From assembly GCA_036379955.1 (NCBI GenBank), contig DASVFR010000053.1, positions 1 to 46,938 on the forward strand: a DNA stretch of 46,938 nucleotides. The letters are read 5' to 3'. How positions within the stretch are numbered: position 1 is the stretch's first letter; every line of letters begins with the position of its first letter. The stretch is from VRUE01 sp036379955 (GTDB lineage: Bacteria; Actinomycetota; Thermoleophilia; Solirubrobacterales; 70-9). Positions 7,314 through 13,640 of this stretch are shown one piece after another. Both the position numbers and the translations under genes were made by a program. The notes under the pieces are model-generated. The model did no database searches and was not told the origin of the DNA. It saw only the letters and a list, made by a program, of their open reading frames with translations.

Positions 7314-8414
7314 CTATTCGATCGCCGCGACCGCGGCTTCGGCCCGCTTCTGCAGATCGCCGATCAGGGGGTCGGCACCCGTTTCGGTCCCTGCCGCTTC
7401 CTGTCCCCGACTACCGACCGCGTAGGCGAGCAGCCCTCGCACAACGGCGGCTTCCGCATCGGAATCGTAGGCGGTGCAGGCGATCAGATAGGAGGTGAAG
7501 ACGATCGGGTAGGTGCCCCGTTCGCCGTAGCCGCGTTTGAGGTCGTACGGCATCATGTACGGGCTTTTCTTCAGCTCTTTCGCTTCCGGCGAGCTTTCAA
7601 GCGTGGTAATAGAAGAGCCGTGATTGGGTACGGCGACGTCTCCGATATCGCTACCCGTCTTGATCAGCACCGGCTTTAGATAACCCGACAGGCTCGCGTC
7701 TATGAAAGCGATCGTCCCTTCGCGCGCCTTTATCGCCTTCAACATCTTGACTTCGCTGTCGACGGGTGTCCCAACGCTTGGCACAGGCAAGACTTCGCTT
7801 GACCCGTGGCGCCAGACGCCGGGCACCGCTTCGGCGAGGTAGGCGGTGAAGTTTGCCGTCGTTCCCGAGTCGCCGGCCGGGTAGATCACTCTTATCGGAC
7901 CGTTGAGTCGTTTCGCGATCGGCTGGTTGGCGTCGCGGATTTCAGGATCGCTCCAGCTGGTGATCTCACCGTCGAAGATCCTCGCCAACGTCTCAGGCGT
8001 GAGATATATAAAGGCGGCGTTGCCCACGTGCACGGCGACGAAGATTTTGGAGAGGTACGCCGGGACCTCGACCAACTGCCCCGGTTCGCAGCGTTCGACC
8101 GCCCGCCGCAGCTCGGCGCCTTCGAGCGGCGTGTCGCTGGCCGCGTATGCCGCGTCGCCGGCGATGAACCGCTGGCGACCGGCACCGGAGCCAACCGCGT
8201 CATAGGTGACCTTGGCGCCCGGCTCTTCCCGTTCAAATCCTTCGATCCAGTGTCCCTGAACTTTTTCCTGCGCCATGGACCCGGCACCGGCGATCGACGA
8301 CCCATCGCCTTCGCCACTCGCGCCGGCGCTGCCGTCGCTGTCGCCGCACGCCGAGAGGACGAGTGCTCCCAGCGCAAGCAACACGGCCGCGACCACGCTC
8401 CACCTGCCTATCAA
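7314..8414 (-). CDS. Divergent PstS-like lipoprotein (altered ligand site)
   Basis: A 366-residue protein with a signal peptide and lipobox LVLSAC, alignable end to end with the adjacent PstS (YDAVGSGAGRQRFIAGDAAY, EVPAYLSKIFVAV, TSYLIACTAYDSD). The ligand site is changed. The position of E. coli Thr10 is Met (GAGSM instead of GAGST). The position of Arg135 is Pro (YPAGDSGTT instead of NRSDESGTT). Ser38, Asp56 and the SGT loop are kept. It may bind phosphate more weakly, bind another oxyanion, or act as a sensor; this cannot be decided from sequence. The likely start is TTG 8414 without a clear ribosome site. It lies between the winged-helix gene and pstS on the same strand. Its codons are less GC-rich than those of pstS. 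Confidence 0.85.
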   Translation of the reverse strand: MIGRWSVVAAVLLALGALVLSACGDSDGSAGASGEGDGSSIAGAGSMAQEKVQGHWIEGFEREEPGAKVTYDAVGSGAGRQRFIAGDAAYAASDTPLEGAELRRAVERCEPGQLVEVPAYLSKIFVAVHVGNAAFIYLTPETLARIFDGEITSWSDPEIRDANQPIAKRLNGPIRVIYPAGDSGTTANFTAYLAEAVPGVWRHGSSEVLPVPSVGTPVDSEVKMLKAIKAREGTIAFIDASLSGYLKPVLIKTGSDIGDVAVPNHGSSITTLESSPEAKELKKSPYMMPYDLKRGYGERGTYPIVFTSYLIACTAYDSDAEAAVVRGLLAYAVGSRGQEAAGTETGADPLIGDLQKRAEAAVAAIE

Positions 8415-8476
8415 AGCAATCTGTTTTCTTCGATTAAAGATGTGGGAGAAGATAGCCGAAACTCGCCCCCACCCGC

Positions 8477-8764
8477 TCAGCCTTCGGGCGAAAACCGGTA
8501 GCCGATGCCGCTGTGGGTGTGGATCAGGCGCTGGCCGGGCAGCGCTTCGCTCAGCTTCGAGCGCAGGCGGCTGACGTAGACGTCGACCGAGCGGTCGTCG
8601 CTGCGCGGCTCGCGCCCCCAGACCTCCGCGTAGAGCTCCTCGCGGGTGAGAATGCGCTGGGGATGGGCGGCCAGCGTCGTCAGCAGCTGCAGCTCGCGCA
8701 TAGTCAAGCTGAGCGGCTTGCCGTCAACGAGCGCAGCGTGCTCCTCCGGACGAATCTCCAGCAT
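8477..8764 (-). CDS. Stand-alone OmpR/PhoB-type winged-helix regulator
   Basis: A 95-residue protein consisting of only the DNA-binding domain usually found at the C-terminus of response regulators. Segments: a beta platform (MLEIRPEEHAALVDGKPLSL), the helices TMRELQLLTTLAAHPQRILT and REELYAEVWG, the recognition helix SDDRSVDVYVSRLRSKL, and the wing LIHTHSGIGYRF. There is no receiver domain, so phosphorylation cannot control it directly. ATG 8764 is chosen; a TTG at 8773 adds three residues. A hairpin (8775-8794) and PHO-box-like repeats (8810-8837) lie just upstream. It may cooperate or compete with the full regulator encoded before it; that is inference. Confidence 0.8.
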   Translation of the reverse strand: MLEIRPEEHAALVDGKPLSLTMRELQLLTTLAAHPQRILTREELYAEVWGREPRSDDRSVDVYVSRLRSKLSEALPGQRLIHTHSGIGYRFSPEG

Positions 8765-8774
8765 TCCCGGCAAA

Positions 8775-8794
8775 GATCGCCGGGGCCGGCGATC
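8775..8794 (-). repeat. Perfect 9-bp inverted repeat upstream of the winged-helix gene
   Basis: GATCGCCGG-GG-CCGGCGATC lies between the response-regulator stop codon and the ATG at 8764. On the coding strand it is followed by TTTGCCGGGA and the start codon. It could act as a weak terminator or attenuator for the small regulator. Confidence 0.55.
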
Positions 8795-8800
8795 CCGCGG

Positions 8801-9595
8801 TTACGCGACGGTAAAGCTGCTGTGAACTACTTGTGAATCGTCGTCGGACGCGATCGCTCCCTCGCTCGTCGCCCCCGCACCTCCCCTGGCAGTCGACTCG
8901 GGATCGAAGCGGTAGCCGACGCCGAAGTGGGTGTGGATGTAGCGCCAGCCGGGCGAACGCTTCTCGAGCTTCTGGCGCAGCTTGCGGATGAAGACGTCGA
9001 CCGAGCGGTCGCCGTGGGCCATCGCGTAGCCCCACACCCGCTGATAGATCGCCTCGCGCTCGAGCACCTGCCCCTTGGCGTCGGCGAGGAGCTGCAGCAG
9101 CTCGAACTCGCGCCGCGTGAGGTCAAGGCTGCCGGTGCCGACGAAGGCCTGGAACTGATCGGCGCGGATCTGCAGCTCGCCAACCACCAACGGCGAGGAA
9201 TCGACCTCGGCGCGGCTGCGGCGCCGGCGGCGCGAGACCGCTTCGATCCGCGCCATCGCCTCCTCGGGATGGCAGGGCTTGCCGATCCAGTCGTCGACCC
9301 CGAGGCGGAGCCCGCGGACCCGCTGCGCGACGGTCGAGCGCCCGGTGCAGACGATCACCCCCAGGTCGGGGAGCATCTCGCAAACCCGCCCCAGGTAATC
9401 CCAGGCTTCGTCGCCGAGCACGGCGAGGTCGACCAGCAGCGCGTTCAGCTTCATCGCCACCAGCTCCTCGGGAGGGATCGCCCCGCTCAGGACCCGCTGC
9501 TGCCAGCCGGCGCCTTCGGTGCGCTTCGACAGCACGGTGACGAAGCCGCTGTCGTCGTCGATTACCGCGAGCCTGATGGTCTGCTGTGAGTTCAA
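8801..9595 (-). CDS. OmpR/PhoB family response regulator
   Basis: A 264-residue two-domain regulator. The receiver (residues ~8-120) has the acidic pocket IDDD, the phospho-acceptor Asp in LLVDLAVLG, Thr in VCTGRST and Lys in WIGKP, so it should be phosphorylatable. The winged-helix domain (~137-237) ends with YIHTHFGVGYRFDPES. A 30-residue Ser/Asp-rich tail follows. The only in-frame start is TTG 9595, without a ribosome site. Its place at the head of the pst cluster and the PHO-box-like repeat upstream (9691-9712) suggest it is the PhoP/PhoB counterpart and regulates itself. No partner histidine kinase is encoded in the window. Confidence 0.85.
   Translation of the reverse strand: MNSQQTIRLAVIDDDSGFVTVLSKRTEGAGWQQRVLSGAIPPEELVAMKLNALLVDLAVLGDEAWDYLGRVCEMLPDLGVIVCTGRSTVAQRVRGLRLGVDDWIGKPCHPEEAMARIEAVSRRRRRSRAEVDSSPLVVGELQIRADQFQAFVGTGSLDLTRREFELLQLLADAKGQVLEREAIYQRVWGYAMAHGDRSVDVFIRKLRQKLEKRSPGWRYIHTHFGVGYRFDPESTARGGAGATSEGAIASDDDSQVVHSSFTVA
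8810..8837. promoter_or_regulatory. PHO-box-like repeats at the 3' end of the response regulator gene
   Basis: TGTGAA occurs at 8821 and 8832, exactly 11 bp apart, with GGTAAA a further 11 bp before (8810). On the coding strand this reads TTCACA-N5-TTCACA-N5-TTTACC. It is 46-73 bp upstream of the winged-helix start, a good distance for an operator of that gene. Confidence 0.55.
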
Positions 9596-9690
9596 ATGGC
9601 GGACGCCGTTGCTGACGTTGCTGTTCCCAATCGCTGCGACGGCAGGATTGTATGCATCCGCTCCGACGGTCGTCTTTTGAAAATGCCTGC

Positions 9691-9712
9691 GTTCACAGGA
9701 TTTTCACAGGCG
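9691..9712. promoter_or_regulatory. PHO-box-like direct repeat upstream of the response regulator
   Basis: GTTCACAGGAT is followed at once by TTTCACAGGCG, an 11-bp direct repeat of TTCACAG (9692 and 9703). This closely resembles the Streptomyces PHO box and the M. tuberculosis PhoP repeat. It lies about 100 bp upstream of TTG 9595. Confidence 0.6.
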
Positions 9713-9758
9713 AAAGCCCGTAATTTGCGGGAACGGCGGGCATCGCTCCCCAGAAATG

Positions 9759-9788
9759 GCGAACGGCCCGGGGCAGTGGGCCGTTCGC
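9759..9788 (-). terminator. Hairpin downstream of uppP
   Basis: A perfect 11-bp inverted repeat, GCGAACGGCCC / GGGCCGTTCGC, with an 8-nt loop. On the minus strand it follows uppP by about 90 nt and is trailed by CATTTCTG rather than a full U-tract. An 18-bp palindrome, CCGCCGGGC-GCCCGGCGG, lies at 9828-9845 between it and uppP. The rest of 9596-9875 holds only the PHO-box-like repeat. Confidence 0.55.
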
Positions 9789-9875
9789 GATGACGAGAGA
9801 GGAGTTCTCGTGGACGGAGTGTGCAGGCCGCCGGGCGCCCGGCGGTGAAGATTCGGAGAAAGCACCGGAGGCGCC

Positions 9876-10718
9876 CTAGAAGGTCGGCGGGCGCAGACCG
9901 GTGGCGATGACGAGGAGGATCGCGGCGCCGGCCGCGTAGCGGTAGTAGACGAAGGGGCGGTAGCTCGAAGTCCGGACCAGGCGCAGCAGGAAGGCGATCG
10001 CCAGGTAACCGGAGACCGCAGCGGCGATCGTGCCGACGACCATCGGGCCGCCGACGCCGGCGGGCAGGCCTTCGTGGATCGCGCTCGCCGCCTTGAAGAC
10101 GGTGGCGCCGGCGACGATCGGGATCAGCATCAGGAACGAGAAGCGCGCGGCGGCGTCGCGGTCGAGGCCGAGCCAGCGGCCGGCGGTGATCGTGATCCCC
10201 GAGCGCGAGGTCCCCGGCGCCAGCGCGAGCACTTGGGCGAGACCGATGTAGAGGCCGTCGCGAACGCTCGCCCCCTCCAGGCTCTTGCGCTGCGGCAGCT
10301 TGTCGGCGTAGAGCAGCAGCCAACCGAAGACGATCAGCTGGATGCCGATCATCCAGGGCTCACCGAGGTGTTCTTCGAAGAGGTCGGCGAAGAGGCCGCC
10401 CGCGATCACGGCGGGAACGGTGCCGACCGCGATCGCGACCGATAGCCGCTGGGCGGGGGTCGAGATCGCGCGGCTCGCTACGGCGTCGATGAAGGCGCGC
10501 GTCAACGCCACCACCTCGCGGCGGAAGTAGGCGATCGCCGCGACCAGCGTGCCGGCATGCAGGGCGACGTCGAAGGTCTTGTTGAACTGCTCGTTTTCGA
10601 TCAGGAAGGTGTATTCCTGAAGCCAGGGGACGATGATCAGGTGGCCGGAGGAAGAGATCGGCAGGAACTCGGTCAGTCCTTGGACCACCCCCAGCAGCAG
10701 TGCCTCCAGCTCAGACAT
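9876..10718 (-). CDS. uppP: Undecaprenyl-diphosphate phosphatase UppP/BacA
   Basis: A 280-residue polytopic membrane enzyme that dephosphorylates undecaprenyl diphosphate, returning the lipid carrier to cell-wall synthesis and giving some bacitracin tolerance. The catalytic motif GVVQGLTEFLPISSSGH lies at residues ~10-26 (conserved Glu and Ser-rich loop), and the second motif is APGTSRSGITIT near 170. Around eight hydrophobic helices are visible, and the length matches the family. It is preceded by a divergent small membrane protein gene. Its release of inorganic phosphate next to the phosphate cluster may be coincidence. Confidence 0.95.
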   Translation of the reverse strand: MSELEALLLGVVQGLTEFLPISSSGHLIIVPWLQEYTFLIENEQFNKTFDVALHAGTLVAAIAYFRREVVALTRAFIDAVASRAISTPAQRLSVAIAVGTVPAVIAGGLFADLFEEHLGEPWMIGIQLIVFGWLLLYADKLPQRKSLEGASVRDGLYIGLAQVLALAPGTSRSGITITAGRWLGLDRDAAARFSFLMLIPIVAGATVFKAASAIHEGLPAGVGGPMVVGTIAAAVSGYLAIAFLLRLVRTSSYRPFVYYRYAAGAAILLVIATGLRPPTF

Positions 10719-10798
10719 TGGCGGGGCATCCTACGGGGCGGCGCGGAATGCAGGGAGGAGGGCGATTGGCGCCGTCCCCTTGCGCTAGATTGCCGGAC

Positions 10799-11056
10799 GT
10801 GAAGACTCCTTCGCGCCGATCCGCGACCACGGTCGCTCTGCTCGCAGCTCTCGTCTCGCTGCTGCTGGCGGCGCCGGCGGCCCTGGCAGACAACGGCGTC
10901 GGTCTGGCGGGCCCAACCACCGACAAGACGGTGACCTTCTTCTGCTTCGGCGTGATCGGCTTCTTCGCGCTCTTGGTGATCGTGCTGACCCTCGTGCAGG
11001 AACGGCTCGAGCGGCGTAAGGAAGAACGCAAGTACGACCTCCAGCGCTACGGCTGA
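10799..11056 (+). CDS. Small exported single-pass membrane protein
   Basis: An 85-residue protein from GTG 10799 (VKTPSRRS). A signal-like hydrophobic stretch (ATTVALLAALVSLLLAAPAALA) is followed by a short linker (DNGVGLAGPTTDKTV), a second transmembrane helix (TFFCFGVIGFFALLVIVLTL) and a charged tail (VQERLERRKEERKYDLQRYG). The expected form is a cleaved signal peptide plus one helix with a basic cytoplasmic tail. I do not recognise the family. It is divergent from uppP and convergent with the HD-domain gene; its stop codon forms part of a long hairpin (11054-11152). The start lacks a clear ribosome site. Confidence 0.6.
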   Translation: MKTPSRRSATTVALLAALVSLLLAAPAALADNGVGLAGPTTDKTVTFFCFGVIGFFALLVIVLTLVQERLERRKEERKYDLQRYG

Positions 11057-11152
11057 GGGCCGCTGACGTCGCCAGACGGCGTCCTCGGTCGCTCGCGTGC
11101 GGAGCACGCCACGCTCCCTGCGTCCTTGCCTGGCGACGCCAGCGCCTCCTCA
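11054..11152. terminator. Long imperfect hairpin shared by two convergent genes
   Basis: Both arms begin with the TGA stop codon of the gene they end: TGAGG..CGCTGaCGTCGCCAG on one side and TGAGG..CGCTGgCGTCGCCAG on the other. The centre is GCGTGC-GGA-GCACGC (11095-11109). It fills the whole space between the genes, so it should act in both directions. Confidence 0.6.
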
Positions 11153-11995
11153 GTCCAGCTTGAAGCCGCTTAGAAGCCTTTTCTCGGTCTCGCCCTCGAT
11201 CTTGGCGAGGACTTCGACCTGGCCGTCGAGGGGGGTGCCGCGGATCTTCGTCGCGAGCAGGTCGTCGACCTGGAAGATGCCGGCCGAGTTGTTGAGGTCG
11301 ATCTCGATCAGCACCGGGCGCGTCTCCCCCGCCTCGATCCGCACCTTGTCGACCGCCGCCGCCGAGATCGAGTGGATGCCCTCCTGGCCGGCTTCAATCG
11401 GCAGTCGCGTGCGGCCCTGGGCCATGTCGAGCGCGTCGGCGACCCTGACCACCCCCGCCTCCAGGGTGTAGGGCTCGCCGCGGCGACGGTGACCGATGAT
11501 CGCGTGCAGGATCTCGGCGACGACGACCGTGCGCTCGGGCTGCCTGTAGGCCTCGGCGAGCAGGCGTTCGAGCGCCCCGCTGGCGAGAAAGAGGCTGTAG
11601 GCCTCGTGGTCGGTGCGGTGGATCGACATGCCGACGTCGTGCAGCAGCGCCCCGCCGGCGACGACGACCTCGGCGTCGCGCGCCGACATGCCGTGGTCGG
11701 CGACCATCGCTGGCTCGACCCCGGCCTTGACCAGGAGTCGCAGCAAACGCAGGGCGATGTTGAGCACGATCTGCATGTGGACCCAGGAGTGGTCCGACAT
11801 GCCGAGGCGCTCGGAGTGAACCTGGGTCATGTACCACCAGGCCCGCACCTGCTCGTCGCCGTTGATCGCGTCGAGGAACGTCTCCAGCTTGCGGTTGCCA
11901 CGGGTGGGGGCCCGCACCTGGGCATCCGCCACCGCCTCCCGCGGCGGTTTGCGAGTCGGCCCCTTCGGATCTGGCGTCGGGACCGGCTCGCTCAC
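11150..11995 (-). CDS. HD-domain protein (probable phosphohydrolase)
   Basis: A 281-residue cytoplasmic protein. After a ~35-residue flexible, Pro-rich start the HD-type helical bundle follows: His in SDHSWVHMQ (~72), the paired metal ligands in GALLHDVGMSIHRTDHE (~120), ILHAIIGHRR (~165) and Asp in VRVADALDM (~190). The residues needed for a metal-dependent phosphohydrolase are present. The C-terminal ~80 residues (VLIEIDLNNSAGIFQVDDLL) form a beta-rich domain I do not recognise. I place the start at GTG 11995 (VSEPVPTP), because the longer frame would run far into the next gene. The substrate is unknown. It lies 16 nt after the Rpf-like gene on the same strand. Confidence 0.75.
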   Translation of the reverse strand: MSEPVPTPDPKGPTRKPPREAVADAQVRAPTRGNRKLETFLDAINGDEQVRAWWYMTQVHSERLGMSDHSWVHMQIVLNIALRLLRLLVKAGVEPAMVADHGMSARDAEVVVAGGALLHDVGMSIHRTDHEAYSLFLASGALERLLAEAYRQPERTVVVAEILHAIIGHRRRGEPYTLEAGVVRVADALDMAQGRTRLPIEAGQEGIHSISAAAVDKVRIEAGETRPVLIEIDLNNSAGIFQVDDLLATKIRGTPLDGQVEVLAKIEGETEKRLLSGFKLD

Positions 11996-12011
11996 GTCAA
12001 AGATCGTAGGC

Positions 12012-12509
12012 TCAGCCGCAGACGGGCCAGGGCGAGGAGCCCGAGCGCGAATACAGCAACGCGGCGCGATAGTCCTGCTCGGCTTCCGGAGCGGCGGCGG
12101 GGTCGCCGGAGCCGCCGACCGATTCCCAGGTGCCGTAGTCGAACTGGTACTTGCCGCGATAGGAGCCGTCGGACGAGACGGCGGTAGGGTCGCCACCCGA
12201 CTCGCAGGCGCCGATCGCGTCGAGCGTCGCCCGCGAGACGCCGCCTGGCAGCGAGGCGAACCGTTCTCGCAGCTCGCGCTGCCTGCGGCGCGCTTCCGCG
12301 TGGTGGCGGGCGTCGATCCGAGCGAGCGTCACGCGGATCGTCTTCTGGAAGGCGATCGTCGGGTCTCGCAGCGTCGCGGGCGCCGGGATCGCGTCGGCAA
12401 CGGCGGCCCGTTGCTGCGACTGCGCGTCGCCGCTAGCTGCGAGGGCAACCGCGGGAAGGGCGAGACTGGTGATCAGGGCAGCGATGAAATATGTGCGTTT
12501 TGTGAGCAA
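12012..12509 (-). CDS. Secreted Rpf-like / transglycosylase-like protein
   Basis: A 165-residue exported protein. The signal peptide (KRTYFIAALITSLALPAVALA) is followed by a helical Gln/Arg-rich spacer (residues ~28-95) and a C-terminal lysozyme-like domain. The domain carries the catalytic Glu in IGACESGGDP, then DGSYRGKYQFDYGTWESVGG and a final Cys in SPWPVCG. This arrangement is typical of resuscitation-promoting factors and related actinobacterial muralytic enzymes, which cleave peptidoglycan outside the cell. The domain is about 70 residues, normal for the family. The start is a TTG (12509). It is divergent from purU and followed closely by the HD-domain gene. Confidence 0.8.
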   Translation of the reverse strand: MLTKRTYFIAALITSLALPAVALAASGDAQSQQRAAVADAIPAPATLRDPTIAFQKTIRVTLARIDARHHAEARRRQRELRERFASLPGGVSRATLDAIGACESGGDPTAVSSDGSYRGKYQFDYGTWESVGGSGDPAAAPEAEQDYRAALLYSRSGSSPWPVCG

Positions 12510-12648
12510 GCGCGAGACCGTGCCCGGGTTCGCGGCCTGACAACGTGATGGCGCTCACACTCCTCACATACTTAGTGCGGCTCGCTACGAGATCAGGCGT
12601 CAAGTTCCTTCCGTCACTTGGAATTGGGCGAGATCCTGCACTCGTGTC

Positions 12649-12693
12649 GGTGCAACGCGTTTTCCATGAAATGCATGGAAAACGCGTTGCACC
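12649..12693. repeat. Perfect 20-bp inverted repeat at the purU start
   Basis: GGTGCAACGCG..TTTTCCATG (12649-12668) pairs perfectly with CATGGAAAA..CGCGTTGCACC (12674-12693) around a 5-nt loop AAATG. The ATG in the loop is the last possible in-frame start codon of purU. It is either an operator-like palindrome, an mRNA hairpin controlling initiation, or the relic of a mobile repeat. Confidence 0.8.
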
Positions 12694-13594
12694 CTCGGTC
12701 CCCGGATCGGCCTGGCGTCGCCTTACCCGCCATCATCCCGGCATCTCCGGCCCGCCCAACAGCACCCGCCTGCTGCTCGCCTGCCCCGATCGCCCGGGCC
12801 TGATCGCCGCGGTCAGTGGCTTCCTCGCCGAGGCGGGGCTCAACATCGTCGACGCCGACCAGCACTCCAGCGACGAGGGGCGCTTCTTCATGCGGATGGT
12901 CTTCGACTCGCCCCCAGAGAGCGAACGCGGGCGGCTGCGATCGCGTTTCGAGCGCGAAATCGCGAGCCCCTTTGAGATGGACCACCGCTTCGCCGAGGCG
13001 AGCGAGCGCAAACGGGTGGCGATCATGGTCTCGCGCGAGGACCACTGCCTCTCCGACCTGCTCTGGCGCTGGCGCAGCGGCGAGCTCGGCGCCGAGGTCG
13101 TCGCCGTCCTCTCCAACCACGACGAGCACCGCGGTCAGGTCGAGTCGCTCGGCCTCCCCTTCCACCACGTGCCGGTCTCGCCGGACTCGCGCGAGGAGGT
13201 CGAGGCGCGGGCGCTGGAGCTGCTCGCCGGGGTCGACCTGCTCGTCCTCGCCCGCTACATGCAGATCCTCTCGGCCGGGTTCCTCGAGCGCCTCGGCGCG
13301 CCGGCGATCAACATCCACCACAGCTTCCTGCCCGCCTTCGTCGGCGCCGACCCCTACCGCCGCGCGCACGAGCGGGGAGTGAAGCTGATCGGGGCCACCG
13401 CCCACTACGTGACCGAGGAGCTCGACGCGGGCCCGATCATCGACCAGGACGTGACCCGGGTCAGCCACCGCGACGAGGTGAGCGACCTGGAGCGGATCGG
13501 CCGCGACATCGAGCGCCTCGTCCTCGCCCGCGCCGTCAAGGCGCACCTGGACGACCGGGTGCTCCTCGACGGCCCGCGGACGATCGTCTTCTAG
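12671..13594 (+). CDS. purU: Formyltetrahydrofolate deformylase PurU
   Basis: A cytoplasmic enzyme that hydrolyses 10-formyl-tetrahydrofolate to formate and tetrahydrofolate, feeding PurT and balancing one-carbon pools. An N-terminal ACT domain (TRLLLACPDRPGLIAAVSGF, with NIVDADQHSSD) is followed by the formyltransferase fold: VLSNHDEHR, ARYMQILS, INIHHSFLPAF with the catalytic His, and GATAHYVTEELDAGPIIDQD with the catalytic Asp. From ATG 12671 it has 307 residues; the family norm is about 285. No start codon exists further downstream before the ACT domain. So translation begins at 12671, in the loop of a 20-bp hairpin, or upstream (GTG 12650 or 12643), with the hairpin inside the coding sequence. 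Confidence 0.9.
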   Translation: MHGKRVAPSVPGSAWRRLTRHHPGISGPPNSTRLLLACPDRPGLIAAVSGFLAEAGLNIVDADQHSSDEGRFFMRMVFDSPPESERGRLRSRFEREIASPFEMDHRFAEASERKRVAIMVSREDHCLSDLLWRWRSGELGAEVVAVLSNHDEHRGQVESLGLPFHHVPVSPDSREEVEARALELLAGVDLLVLARYMQILSAGFLERLGAPAINIHHSFLPAFVGADPYRRAHERGVKLIGATAHYVTEELDAGPIIDQDVTRVSHRDEVSDLERIGRDIERLVLARAVKAHLDDRVLLDGPRTIVF

Positions 13595-13597
13595 AAG

Positions 13598-13621
13598 CGA
13601 ACTGGCTGGGCAGCCAGTTCG
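13598..13621 (+). terminator. Hairpin after purU
   Basis: An 11-bp perfect inverted repeat, CGAACTGGCTG-GG-CAGCCAGTTCG, starts 4 nt after the purU stop codon. There is no U-tract. It ends 19 nt before the P450 start codon. Confidence 0.55.
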
Positions 13622-13640
13622 TCCACTATGGTGTCCCCGA

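Noticed and set aside
9596..10323. Long minus-strand frame across uppP and its downstream region
   Set aside because: Out of frame with uppP, Arg/Pro-rich, and contains the hairpin and PHO-box-like region.
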